Of a stretch of DNA of 64,000 nt, positions 1-11,220 are shown in pieces. The notes under the pieces were generated by a model. That model saw nothing but the letters and a program-made list of their open reading frames with translations, searched no databases and had not been told where the DNA came from. Origin of the DNA: Corinectria fuckeliana (Eukaryota > Ascomycota > Sordariomycetes > Hypocreales > Nectriaceae); contig WPDH01000121.1 in assembly GCA_019137255.1 (NCBI GenBank), forward strand, positions 186,001 through 250,000, given 5' to 3'. Numbering within the stretch: position 1 is the first letter of the stretch; every line of letters begins with the position of its first letter. The position numbers were made by a program, and so were the translations under genes.

Positions 1-551
1 CATTCTCGGCAGCCGTGACCAGGACATTCGGGTCTCTCTTGAAGGGTCGACCATGGGTGCCGTTGCAAGCCAAGCTCTGTGACGCCGAGAAGCTTCGAGG
101 CCTACCCATGCTGCGACCCCTTGAGTCCGGGCTGGCCAACGGCGATTACGATAGGGACTTCATTCGACAACACTGTGCCGTTGTTGATGCTAATGGAAAG
201 CTGGATTCACTATACATCGCCATGGAGAACGACACCCTGTCGTGGAAGTTTCTCAGACGATCGCCCAGATACCTAGAAGGTCTGGAATCAAGTTGGGACC
301 ACGACGTCTACCTCGACCAGAAGGATGAGAAGGATCCAACCGTACTCATGGACTACTTTGATTTCATTGCAAATCACGATAACCAGCAACTCTCAGGCAA
401 CATGATTGCCCCTTTCACATCCCTTAAGCGCACCGTATCGGAGGTCTCATACTCTTCGCTCGACGAACCTGAAGGGCCGAGGACAAAGATTCCTCGGGCC
501 TGCAAGCCTGGGCGAATCGACCTACGACGTGGAGTTGAGACCGCGCAATAG
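1..551 (+). CDS. 3' end of an unrecognised protein-coding gene (partial)
   Basis: An open frame enters from the left edge and runs to a TAG stop, giving about 182 visible residues. No in-frame ATG that looks like a real start is present near the edge, so the N-terminus lies outside the window. The visible part is mixed and globular-looking, with an acidic stretch (WDHDVYLDQKDEKDP) in the middle. The last 50 residues are polar and basic, rich in Ser, Arg and Pro, and look disordered. I do not recognise a family or a catalytic motif. An unspliced intron near the end could change the last residues. The reading frame and amino-acid composition support a real gene; its function is unknown. Confidence 0.55.
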   Translation, partial: FSAAVTRTFGSLLKGRPWVPLQAKLCDAEKLRGLPMLRPLESGLANGDYDRDFIRQHCAVVDANGKLDSLYIAMENDTLSWKFLRRSPRYLEGLESSWDHDVYLDQKDEKDPTVLMDYFDFIANHDNQQLSGNMIAPFTSLKRTVSEVSYSSLDEPEGPRTKIPRACKPGRIDLRRGVETAQ

Positions 552-2934
552 CCGAGGGACTGACAAAAGAAAAACTTGCTTGGCTCGAGGAACTTGGTAT
601 TTTATCGGTATAGAACGGTTTGGACAAATGGGAGCGAATTGGCTTGGGTTTTTGTTTTGTTTTGCGGGATAAGGAGGCGTTCAAACAGTCTGGGAGTTGA
701 TCTACTCGGGCGGAACTCGCTCATTTCGGTAACCACGACATTAAGACTTTAGATGCATAGAGGAAAGGGATGGTTGATATACCCCGAGACACTGTATGGA
801 TTTTCGCAGTCAAAGAGAAAAGTTCCGTAGTTTGGATCTTGCTGGGGTTAAGGCCTGTAGGAAACTGAGGAAGTGTTGAATACATTATTTGATCTGAGTC
901 ACGAATGCCTGCCTATGAATGTAGAGGCAAACCCCTGGTGCAATATTGGCATTTATGACGACACTTTGATAGGTCTGCTTAATTCCGGTCTGCGTGTTAC
1001 TATTTCCAATGATCTTCTAGCTTACATACAAAGTTAACAACGCCCTTCGTTGTTCTAGGATGAAGAGTAACGCTGCCGCCCAATCTGACTCGTTGCTATT
1101 ATCTACCCTTGGTCATCACGTTGTCGGTCGTTGTTACGGCTGGAACAGTCACTCGTTGAGCGACAAGATGGGATCTCGCAAGAACAATAAATACGTCCCC
1201 TAGTTGACCTTGTGAACCGGATGCAACATCAACCTGCCGTTGCTACTAGTCGTTACTCGAGGCCGGATACAGATGACGGCATCACATAGCATCTTGCTCT
1301 AGGAATCATCCGCTATCCCTTCGACATTCCTCTGTAGGGTTGGTTTCCCACCACGCCCGCGCCCGGTTTCGGGGAAGTTGCGGTGAACACAGCACAGCAC
1401 GACACAACCTAAATTACCAATATTCCAGACTAGGGAAGTACAGATCCTTGAAGATTTACTGCAGCTCCTGGAATAAAGACTAGGTTCAAACTCCACAACC
1501 GCATTGAACACAATACTAGGTGGGTGTCAAGAGATGCGCGTTCCCTCGAACCAACTTACTATGGACTTGATCGAGCCGGCAACGAAAAGCAGGTGCGGGA
1601 TTGCGACGTCTGCAGAGTACAGTGTGGCGGATAGCTTAGTTACCTTGTCTAAATCCTCACTGTTTGAAGCTCGTTCCAAGGTACTAGGCACAAGGTTAGA
1701 GATGCCAAGAGAGGGCGTTATGGGTCTCGCTGTCTGTGAGTATTCTAATGGTTATTTGAGTTCTGAGTGCACTTTATCTTTCTGCTCATATGCTATCAAA
1801 GCAAGGCTGAACAGAGCCTGTTCTGAGAAGATGCTACTGTGAGGAGGTCAAATTATCCAGCATCTCTGTGTCGCATGACCCAATATTAGTGGGTAGAACC
1901 GAAATGATCATGTCACTCTTGGACTGCATCCACAGCCCTGATAGTTTTACTTTAGAAACACTACCTATCTAGTAGCATCAAAAGTCGTACTCAGCGCAGA
2001 TGAATACTAGTATGCCAATAGCACTCTACAAATTACCAAATGACAAGGCTGAAGGCTAGTCACATGCTCATCTAGTCTTCCCTAGGGAAATTCGCCTACG
2101 AAAGCCCGGAATAGTCATATTCTCGACTTACCTTAATCGCCCGCTGTCGGCGTTGTGATAGCGCCAGTAATCGGAGCTCAGAGGTGATGAGATCCAGAAT
2201 TATCATGCCAGCTATGGGAAATGTGAGATGACTCAAACAGACTAGATCGAGTGCATCTCATGGTTGACGCAGAGGTTCGAGTACATGCTCGTTTACGTCC
2301 GAGTCATACCCGGAACCCGAATGATTCGAACAGTAATGTTCTCCAACACGGCAGAGCCTGGTTTCAAGGAGGGCATGGATATAAAATAGTCATCTTTGTG
2401 GGACAAAACCAAAGAGCTTAACAGGCAGCATGCTTCAAATCGGAGGTCTCGTATGGCATACTGTAAAGTGGTAAGAGTTCATATGCCGTAAGCTGATTGA
2501 TACAATAAGCTCGAGGTGGAAGCACCGTTGCAAGATTGTCTGAGCGATGCGCTGTAACGAGCTCGAGCTCTGGGTGCTTACTAGTGCACTGAGGACGCTG
2601 TAGCTCTAAGAGGTACTAGTAGGTAGGTAGGTACTTAGGTGGAGTGCTACTTAGGTCCACCAAGATCCATAGGTACGTAGGTACTAAGGCCGCGGGTGCT
2701 CTCAGTCTCAGCCTCACGGATCTCCACTACGCTTCTCTCCTCCAGCTTTCATCCTCAACTATCCTCTTTTCTCTCGCATCGTTTGCGCATTCTTGCACCG
2801 TCACAGCCGCTTCATCTCAATCCGGCTTTTATCGCTTGCGGAGCCCTTCCCGCTCATGCTTTAACTAAACAATTACTTCTTCCTCCAAAGGACTATTCCT
2901 CCTTCCCCCAAATTCCCCTCCTCCCAACGCCAAG
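552..2934. other. Gene-free spacer with TAGG/TACC repeats near the right end
   Basis: No convincing exon is visible on either strand. The longest open frame (112 codons near 1504-1842, plus strand) has no recognisable family pattern. The stretch looks somewhat more AT-rich than its surroundings. Around 2611-2690 it holds an imperfect tandem of TAGG/TACC units that recurs in other spacers of this window. The last few hundred bases, with CT-rich tracts before the ATG at 2935, are the likely promoter and 5' leader of the NCBP3-like gene. Confidence 0.6.
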
Positions 2935-4252
2935 ATGGATCTGGATATCGAGATGGACGATGCCGTCGACATGACGCTGGACGCGCCCATTGCCGACCCT
3001 GGACACAGCGACATCCTTGTGAGTCTGGAGATAGCACATGCTGCGACCCTAGAATTGACCCTCCCCCTTACAGGCCGATGAGCTAGAGGAACCTGGCGAA
3101 GTCGCCGACGACGATCCGCTGGCCGACGACTCTAAGACCATTGTCCCGGCCAAGGTGCACATTCGCGGCGTGGACTCCCTACACACAAACGACATCAAGG
3201 CATATGTCAAAGCCCACTTCGGCACAGTCGACCGGGTTGAATGGATCGACGACTCGTCCGCCAATCTCATTTTCAGCTCCGATCCTACCGCACGCGACGC
3301 TATCGTCGCACTGAGCGCCGTCCCCATCTCGGACGCCACAGCACTCGCCATCGGCGAGACCCTCCCTGCGAAGCCGGTCGACGGCAAGCCTGAAATTACC
3401 CTCCACGTGCGCTTCGCTCTGGCGAGCGACAAGAAAGAGGCCGGCGCCGCCTTGCGCAGTCGCTACTACCTCCTCCACCCTGAGCACGACCCCGAAGAGC
3501 GACGGCGCCAGAGCCAGGACAGCCGCTCCAGATACAGAGATCGAGAGGGCGACTATCGCAGAGACGGCAGAGACGGTAGAGATGGTGACTACCGCAGGGG
3601 CAGCGGGCGGCGCAGACGGGATTCCGACGAAGGTGTCGAGACGTTCGAGGCGAGCATGTACGACGAGGCACCTCGGGCATCTACAGACCGGCGGCATTCG
3701 GACTCAGACGACCGCCCACGATCATACGCTAGGGAGAACCAGGGCAAAGAGTTGTTTTCTGGGCGTAAAGCCGCGCGTGATCGGTCGGCGTCGCCAAGGC
3801 GAGACGACGATGGCGACGACGTGATGGGCGAGCGGGCCAGCTCGTCTAGCAACAGACTCAAGGCTCGCGCCATCAAGGACCGCATATCAACCGATAACAG
3901 CGCCAAGGAGTTGTTCCCAACCAATGAGCTCTTCCCCATCAAGGGCCGGGGCGGCCGGGGCAGCGACCGACTGGATCAGCTGGAGCGCGCCATTGGCTCG
4001 GCCCACCTTAGGGAGGAGGACCGGCCCAAGATCGTCGTGGTTCCCGATGCCCCCACGAGCGGCGCGTTTAACATCCGGGGCATTGCAAACAGGCGGGGCG
4101 AAGGCGACGGCTTCGCCATCAAGGGCGCCGCAGCAGGAGCGAGCGCGCGGGAGTTGTTCCCGGACCGGTTCGGTGGGGGGAATGCCGGCAAGGAGCTGTT
4201 TGATGGGGGTCGGTCGAAGCGGCGGCAGAGGGCCGAGGATCTCTTCTCGTAG
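2935..4252 (+). CDS. NCBP3-like RNA-binding protein with Arg/Asp-rich and repeated ELF motifs
   Basis: Two exons (2935-3018 and 3074-4252) join in phase across a 55-nt GTGAGT...CAG intron and give 420 residues. After an acidic N-terminus, residues about 52-130 resemble the RRM-like domain of nuclear cap-binding protein subunit 3 (the former DUF2414). The sequence reads HIRGVDSLHTNDIKAYV, then VEWIDDSSANLIF, with the family's GVD and EW.DD.S.N features. The rest is probably disordered. It has an RD/RS-rich stretch with DGRDGRDGDYRR, then six E-L-F or D-L-F motifs near residues 253, 306, 313, 388, 401 and 416, mixed with RGG-like and Lys/Arg-rich linkers. NCBP3 proteins act in nuclear mRNA cap binding and export, and a similar role is inferred here. 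The family call rests mainly on the RRM-like segment. The C-terminal repeat is not something I know from the family. Confidence 0.78.
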
Positions 4253-4551
4253 GCAAGGGAAGAGAGCGTCTGGGCCCCAATAAAATGAACCACGTCATGG
4301 TCGTAGTCAGACTCATGGTCGCGGATGGGAGGGAGTGGGCGGGCGCATCCAGAGGATGGATGGTTACGATACGATACCACGGCGCAACAAATCCCAAATC
4401 AGGCAGTGATATTCTGGGCGATACTGGGTGTTTTTGTTTCCAGCATCTTCTCCCTCTTTCAAGTACCTGTGAATCAATGAAACTGCATTCAATAGAGAAC
4501 CCTTCCTTATACATGTCTGTCTATCAGGCCATCAGCGACTAGGTCGAATGC

Positions 4552-5664
4552 TTACCACCACTTCTCGGTCAACACCTGTCCCGTGTCCAGCCCAACGCCC
4601 TGCGAGGAGGTCAAGATTCCGACTACTTCGTCCGTCATCGTCGGAGGTCCGCACACGTAGACGATGCACGAGGCCAGCTCGTCCAAGCCGCCGACTGCGA
4701 CTTTGAGGTCCTCCTCGCCAAAACGGCGCGCGACGGTCTCAACCCCCGCCTTGCTAAACTCGTCGCCCGCGGTATGCAGGAGAGTTGACTGCGGCGATGC
4801 GTCCGTGGCAAAGACCTGGAGCCTTCCCTTGAGCCCCCCCCCAGCAAACAGCCTCGCAATCCTCCGCAGGAAGAGCACCTCGGCCACACCCCCCGCAGGC
4901 ACCTTGCCGGCGTACAGAGCCCGCACCTGGCCCCCAAACTCCCCGTCCTCGGCGATGGAGCTCATCATGCTCATCAGCGGGTTGATGCCCACGCCGCCGG
5001 CCACGAAAACGACCCGCCGGATCTCGGCGACCTCCCGCCCCGGCGGCGGGAACACGAAGCTGCCGCCCACGCGCACGCGGAGCCGCGAGCCAAGGATCTC
5101 TCCCGCCGGGCGCCAGAGCCACGCGGCTGGCGGGTTCTCGGGGGACTCCTGCACGGCGAGCTCGAAGTAGGGATCCTCGGTGGCCGCTGCCGACGGCGGC
5201 GACGTGATGGTGAAGCCGCCCGGCTTGGTGACGCCAGGGACATATGTGTCAAGCCACTGGCCAGGGGAGAACTTGGCGGTTTATGTTTGTGAGCGAGGAC
5301 CCCTTGCAGGTATATCTGATCAAGTCTTTGGGGGACTGGGAGGTATTAGTACACATACCGATACGGGTCCGGATTGGATGGACAACCGGAACAACCGCAC
5401 CCGCGAATTGACCTGGTCCACACGACTCAGGGTCACTGAAAGTAAGCTCTAGCCAGTTGTTTTTGTTAGCTGTAGGTGTTTTCGGGCAAGGGATCCAGGT
5501 GCTACCTCATCCCTTGGTTGCAGGGCTGTTCTCTCGAGATGCCCCGTGCGACCCGTCGCCATGGTTGCCGTGAAGATGAGACTCTTAGAGATTGACGAGG
5601 GTATTCTTGCTGTACGAATGGGAGCACGGACGTGATTTGCAAGAACACGACCTCTTTGTATCAT
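4552..5664 (-). CDS. OXNAD1-like FAD/NAD(P)-binding oxidoreductase, probably mitochondrial
   Basis: Three exons on the minus strand (5506-5664, 5359-5448, 4552-5271) give 322 residues. Introns are 5449-5505, with a CTAAC branch and TAG acceptor, and 5272-5358. The protein is a ferredoxin-reductase-type flavoenzyme. The FAD-binding part contains FSPGQWLDTYVPGV and GGFTITSPP. The nucleotide-binding part starts at VVFVAGGVGINPLMSM and carries the late CGPPTM signature. The length and order match oxidoreductase NAD-binding domain-containing protein 1. The first about 40 residues are rich in Arg and Ser with almost no acidic residues, which suggests mitochondrial import; a second Met at residue 35 could give a shorter form. 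The physiological substrate is unknown. Acceptor choice in the first intron decides the frame: only the TAG at 5449-5450 keeps the conserved strand VTLSRVDQVNS in frame with the upstream exon. Confidence 0.82.
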
Positions 5665-6029
5665 CGGAAGGCTGCAATTGTGATATCGTGGCAGGCTAGG
5701 TTGCGTGGTAGAGTGACGTTAATGCGTACTTGTCAGAGTGGGGTTGCCGCCAGGTATATCAGCCAACTCGGCGTCAAACGCCCATGTTAGTAAGTGAGTA
5801 CCCATTTCCATCCAACTAACCTACACAAGACACAAAACACAAAACATAACGTCACAAAGTGCTTGAAACAAAGTCTCCATGTGGAACAAAAGGACGCTTG
5901 GTGCCGTTTTGCACTGATTCTATCTTCTCCTATTCTCGGGGCGTCACACTTACGACATCACCCCCATCCCACACCGCATTATGTCCGACAGCACATCAAC
6001 TAACGGTACGCCTTTTCTCCTTGGGCAGC
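5665..6029. promoter_or_regulatory. Spacer: OXNAD1-like promoter and AP-1 gamma 3' region
   Basis: This stretch of 365 bases lies between the start of the OXNAD1-like gene and the stop of the AP-1 gamma gene, both on the minus strand. It must hold the promoter of the first and the 3' end of the second. I see no exon and no distinct motif. The long open frame that crosses its right part is read-through past the last AP-1 gamma intron, not coding sequence. Confidence 0.5.
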
Positions 6030-8788
6030 CTAAGATGCCTCCGTCCAGTTGACCTGGTCCAGAACCTGTCCCACGCTTGGGTGCGTGTACGTAATCCGCA
6101 ACCGCAGTCGTAGAGGCTACAGGGGTAAGAGTTAGCAAAGCGTTCTGAACTGTGATAATGATGAAAATGAACAAACGTACGCCCTTGCATCCAGAGACTC
6201 TCATCGTCTGGGTGGCTTCGGCCCCAGGTGTGAGGTCCGAGGAAGAGATGCTCAGCAGCTGCAGCTTCTGAGACTTGGGAACGGCAGCCTGTAGGCCCAC
6301 GTTGGATAGGGTGGCCGAGCCGTTGTTGCGGAACTTGGCAATGGCCTGGATCATGCCCTCGGCATTCCTCTGAATTTGGAACGTCAGGTTGAGATCATTG
6401 GCATTGTAGCAAGGAATACTGGCAGGCGCCTGAAGCTGGGGCGTCGAGGCGGAGACTGGTGACATGAGTTCGAGGTTCGATGAAGGAGGCGGTGGGGACG
6501 TCGTCGATGACTCGGGGCCGGAGCCAAAGAGATCCATTATGGACGACATGTTGGACTGCGGGGGTGGCGGAGAGGATGGAACGGGAGAGGTAGTGCCGCC
6601 AAGGATATCGGCGAGGAGATCGGTGTTGGTCGTCGACGGCACGTTGGAGGGCGAGACAGCGGGCGAGTCCATGATGTCGAGAAGGTCCTGTTCCGTCGGC
6701 TTGATGACGCGGGATTTTCGGTTGGCAGCCTTCTTCTTGGTAGGGGCCGCACCAAGGACTCGGGACTCCTCCTTGATCTGGGGAACGGGCATCTTCTCGA
6801 GCACGCCCCGGCGGACTTGGTCAAATGAAAAGAGGTTTCCATACTCGACTGCTCGCTGCTGTACCTCGACGTCCAGGCTGGTTTGGTAGTGCTGCATGAG
6901 GCGCCGAATCCTCTCAACCTGAGAAGCATCCGTGAATCGGGTAGTCAGCTTCATGAGGGCCGTGATGATGTACTCGGTCGTCACTTGAGTGCCGTAGGCG
7001 CTGTTCAAGATGAGAGAGAATAGGTCAACAACCTCCTTCTCCTTGACCTCGTGAACTAGCTCCTCTTCCTCATACTGACCGCCCTTGAGGAGAGCGTCCG
7101 AGTACTCGCCGATGCACCAGGCTCCAGCTTGCGTCAAACTCTCCTGAGTAATGTCCTTCTTGAGGTTGATGTACAGCTTCTGGACTGCATAGGTCTGGAG
7201 CTCTGTGGAGGTCGCGACGAGTCGGACAAACGACGACAAGATTTGTTCTTTGACATAGTTGCCAGCTAGCGACAAAACACGCAGCATTGTGTCGAAATGC
7301 CAACGCTTGTTGGGGGAAAATTTGTCGGCCGCGATTCCAATCTGGCTCGTCATGGTTGGCTTGAACTCGTTATCCGCGACCTCGAGGAAAGCTAGTAGCT
7401 CCCGAATCAGAACCCGGACGTTGCTATCGTTAATCAGTGTGAAGCTGAGGTCCAACGCCCTACGACGGATGCTGATATCGGGATCCCGCAGGCACTCCAA
7501 GATGGTGTTGCGATGTCTCTGTACAGCATTGGGCTCAATCGCAACCACTTTGATGAGGGTATTGAGGGCCACATATCGAATGTTGTTGTCGCGATTGGTA
7601 AGGAATTTACCCAATATGTTTACGCCGAGGACTCTCAAGCCGGAGTCGGCCTCGATATCGAGAATGGTGCGAACAGCCTCGTACAGGATAGAGTTGCCAA
7701 CATTCTTGGATGATTCGGTGTTGGTAGCGACTTGCGCCAGGATATCGTTGATCTGTTCGCTGGTCTCGGCATCCCCCACGGCCAACACTCGCAACAGATG
7801 CAGAATCTTGACCTGGAGGAAGGGGTCGGTAATGCCGGTGACATCATGCTCGGGCGCATATCCTGAGGTCGCTAGACCCTTGAGCGTCCGGACTAGCCCG
7901 GGAACGAAGGACCTGAACTTCTCCACGATCCCCTCCTCGCCACCTTCCTCCTCGTCGGCCTCACACAGGCTGGTAACCAAGGTCAGGCCACATAGCAGTA
8001 CACCGTGATTCCTGTCGGACAGAAGTTGCGTCGCCTTCTCTATGAAATGCTCCTGGAGGTCGGGGACCTTGCGAGTTATCCGCATGGCGCAGAGTGCGGC
8101 CTTTCGTCTGATGTAGGGATTGGAGGTGGAGATGAGGTTCTCGATTTCGGGGAAGAGATCTCGCGACATCTCAATTGAGGCAATGTTGCCCAGCGTGCAC
8201 AGCGCGAGGCCGACGACATATTGGTTGGAGTGGCCTAGGTCACTGGACGTGGTGGTTAGCGATGCCGTGGTTATGCTGGCTATAGATCGGAGCATACTTC
8301 TTGAGCGAGTTGGTCACCAGCGTCAAGACCTCTTGGTTTTCGTCGAGCAATAAACTCGTGGCTAAATGGCCCAAACGCTTATCTGCGAATCGTGGGGAGG
8401 CAAGGAGCTTCAAGCACTCGATCTGTCCGAAGTGGGTTCGTTCTCCAAGGGTAAAGAGGTAGAGAAGTTTCGCAACGTTGTTTCGACTAGATCCGGCCTG
8501 TCAGCACGAGTTCTGTGGCGCTCTCTCTCTCTCTCTCTCTCTGTCTTTCTTTCTTTCTGTGTGGTGGCCGTACGCACCGGACGTTGGGGTCATGGCTCTC
8601 CTCCCTGAAACTGGCACGGATGGCAGCGCTCTCCTTTTGAATGACGGCTCGCTCGTCGGCAATCGTTTTGGCCGCACGCACGTTGCGGATGAACTGTTTC
8701 ACTACACCGCCGGGTACATCAGCGGCTGCCCCTTTGCCCTTGAGCTTGCGCGGAGAGGGGTCGGCGAGGCCATCGTACAGGAACTCAT
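6030..8788 (-). CDS. APL4: AP-1 clathrin adaptor complex, gamma-adaptin large subunit
   Basis: Five exons (8779-8788, 8578-8701, 8298-8486, 6181-8242, 6030-6116) give 823 residues, the normal size for gamma-adaptin. The start is MSSLKQFIRNVRAAKTIADE, the family N-terminus, and it is produced only by joining a 10-nt first exon to the second. The alpha-solenoid trunk follows (RRNNVAKLLYLFTLGE, GHSNQYVVGLALCTLGNIA), then a Ser/Pro-rich hinge from about residue 590. The C-terminal ear ends in LRLRITYTHPSVGQVLDQVN just before the stop. AP-1 selects cargo and recruits clathrin at the trans-Golgi network and endosomes. Intron 8487-8577 contains a CT microsatellite. The last intron (6117-6180) is stop-free in the trunk's frame, so a naive reading frame runs on to 5950 and loses the true ear end. 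The clathrin light chain and the Tlg2 t-SNARE lie within 15 kb. Confidence 0.95.
8521..8542. repeat. (CT)n microsatellite inside an AP-1 gamma intron
   Basis: About eleven CT dinucleotides followed by imperfect CTTT units lie within intron 8487-8577. On the coding strand this is a GA-rich tract between the GTGCGT donor and the TAG acceptor. It is a likely site of length variation between strains. It does not touch coding sequence. Confidence 0.85.
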
Positions 8789-9350
8789 CTTGGGAAGCAG
8801 GACGACCCGGCGATTGGGCTGCCTTGTAGGTGCTTATCCAGGGGCTGCCACGGCGGGAGGTAGGGAACAGCACGATCGCCAAAGCTCAATAAAGCTCCAG
8901 GAGAAGCCAAGGAGCCAGGCGGGGGTCGAGGTGGGCGGGCGGGTTGGCAGTATATGAGGAGCTTTCCCCTTAGTCAAGGCAGCTGTATAACGCAGGATGC
9001 CAAGTTGCGCCGCCACGGGTCACTCACTGACGGTGTGTGCTGTGGTCCTGGTGTGGCGGACACATTTCAACGTGGGGCACCCTCCTGCCTTGCTGGCCCA
9101 GCTGAGTGGGTTGACTTAGCCTCATCGAGTCCGGAAAAAGCAACGGCCCGTGCATCGCTAAGCTCAGCCGCCTCACAGGAACCCAAGCAATCCAGGAATC
9201 CAAGTGTACCTATGTCAACAGAAACAAACATAAGAATACGTTAATTTAGACACGTGCTACTTCGTACAACAGTCTCCAACTCGTCTGGCAGACCGAGTCA
9301 TTCTCCTGTTTTGTCCCTTTCTCCCTTACTATTCCCATCAATGCATAAAC
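8789..9350. promoter_or_regulatory. Promoter region of AP-1 gamma and 3' region of the GH47 gene
   Basis: No exon is visible. An open frame that includes the start of AP-1 gamma exon 2 extends left-to-right through 8882, but it is intron 1 plus upstream sequence read without splicing. The part next to 8789 should hold the AP-1 gamma promoter. The part near 9351 is the 3' flank of the GH47 mannosidase gene. Confidence 0.5.
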
Positions 9351-11220
9351 TTACACCACATCTAAACGACTCAATGGGTGTGCCTCCGTGTTCAGCACCC
9401 ACTTGTCCAGACTCACCACGTCAAACTCGCTAAATATGAGATAGAAATACTTGAGCGTCTCCGCCAGCCAAAAGCTTTCCATACTGTCCATCATGACCGG
9501 TTTCTTTTTGGTGACATCGTCGATCGCCGATGCCGCAATCTCAGTACGAGTCAACTGCTCAATCCGGGCGAATATGTCCCATGCCTTGTCCATCCAGGTT
9601 GCGTCGCCCGTCAGCCTGTACATGACGAAGATCGACTCGATAGCTTCCGGTCGCAGAATATACCGAGGGTCGCTCACGCCCGCCATGCCCTTGGGAATGC
9701 GGTGTCGGTCAACGACCTCTTGAGGTGTGGGCTTATTCCAGCCTTTCGGATTTTTCACCGGAGGAGCTGTAAACTCGTTGGGGTTTTGTTCTTCGATAGA
9801 TGCAAGCCAGACTGCCTCGTCCCATTCACAGGCCTTCGGGTCAGAGGTCTCGGACCCGAGCCCACCGCACGGGACAAAGTTGAAGACCTCAGGACCAAGC
9901 CCAGTCTGGGTAGCATTGTACGCCCAGACACAACCGTCTGTTAGCTGCTTGGCGATCTCGAGATCCTCCGGTTGCCCAAAGATGCGACTTGCCAATCCCA
10001 CCATGCCTCCGGCGAAACAGGTCAAGTGCTGGCCTCGATATACCGAGGTGAACTTGGGCTTTTCACCAGGCAGGTCTGTTACCACATAGTCGCCCGAGAT
10101 AAGGATGGGCGTCTCGAATGGAGTGAGTACCTTCCAGAATAGGTGTTCCTTGGCGACTGGCAGGAATTTTTCGTACAACTCCCGCGGCTGGTCGAGCTGC
10201 CCTCCAAGTAGAAGGTACTGCTTTGGGAGGTACTCGTATAGGGAGTCCGACATGCCTCCGAGAGTGAAATCCGTCCCTGCATGGAAGGCCGGTGTGTATG
10301 CATCGATTTCCACGGGCCACATGCCCGGCAGGCGTGAGTTGAGCTGGGACGATTCAAACTCATCCCCGATTCTCTTGATGATATCATAATATTTCATGTC
10401 GCCAGTCAACTCGGACAACTTAGTAAACTCCAGGCTAAGGGAGCCCATCTCTGAGACAAGCACCTTTTGATCAGCAACTTGTTTCTTGCCATATACATAT
10501 CTGAAATGAGGATAAGCAATCGAGGGCGCTAATGGTTCAGAGAGATTCTCACAGTTTCCAATCCCACCTCATGACGGGCATGTGGTTGGGCGTATCAAAA
10601 GCGCATATGAGCATATCACCGATCTCAACCGCCTTTTTCAGGAGCGCGGGGTGAGTCTTGTCGCTAATCTCGTAGGCTGCTAGAAAACCTCCGAGGTAGC
10701 GGATGGTGGTTTCAAATATGTTGAGAACGGGAATGGCGCTTTTCGAAAAGTCGATGCCCTGGGCAGCGGCCACGGCCTTTGTAAATTCATCCTTCATGTC
10801 CATAATCCACAGCGAGTCGAGGGAGTCGACCAGAGTGGCAGCCCATCCGCCAAAGGGATCCTTGGTCTTGCCGGTGAGAGGGGTGACCTCATCATGCATC
10901 CAGGCGTAGGAGGAATAGCCTTTCCAGCTGTGCTCGAAGCTCTTCTTGACGGCATTGAGTCGTGACAGACGAAGCTCCCGAGCACCGTTATCCTCGACGG
11001 GGGGCTCTGCCTGGATCTTGGGTATCTTCACGCCTTTGCGACCCGCAGGAATAGCGGCTGGCTTTTCAACGGGATACCTGGCGGGTCGTCGGGCCCACGA
11101 GTGAGGGCCAGGGCCGGCCAGAGGATCTCTAGAGCCGAAGGAATCTCGCAGACACCAAAAGGCCAGAATCCAGGCTGCCGCCACAAACAGCCAGAGGCGA
11201 ACGCGCCGTAGGCCAGTCAT
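9351..11220 (-). CDS. Glycoside hydrolase family 47 alpha-1,2-mannosidase, type II membrane protein
   Basis: Two exons (10553-11220, 9351-10500) flank a 52-nt intron and give 605 residues. A short basic N-terminus is followed by a hydrophobic span at about residues 9-26 (WLFVAAAWILAFWCL), the type II signal anchor expected of ER/Golgi processing mannosidases. The catalytic domain has the class I hallmarks: KDPFGGWAATLVDSLDSLWI, IFETTIRYLGGFLAAYE, LRPEAIESIFVMYRLTGD, ESFWLAETLKYFYLIFSE and the terminal NTEAHPL that contributes the Ca2+-binding Thr. GH47 enzymes remove alpha-1,2-linked mannose from N-glycans by inversion with Ca2+ as cofactor. Whether this copy acts in ER trimming, Golgi trimming or ER-associated degradation cannot be settled from sequence alone. 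Confidence 0.9.

Noticed and set aside
1504..1842. Possible 112-residue gene in the left spacer
   Set aside because: No family resemblance and AT-rich codon choice unlike the neighbouring genes.
5950..6180. C-terminal extension of AP-1 gamma past the ear domain
   Set aside because: It crosses a GTACGT...TAG intron (6117-6180). Splicing gives the conserved ear end and a stop at 6030; the extension matches nothing in the family.
8789..8882. Longer N-terminus of AP-1 gamma starting at 8882
   Set aside because: The 10-nt first exon at 8779-8788 restores the conserved MSSLKQFIRN start; the long version has no similarity to gamma-adaptin.
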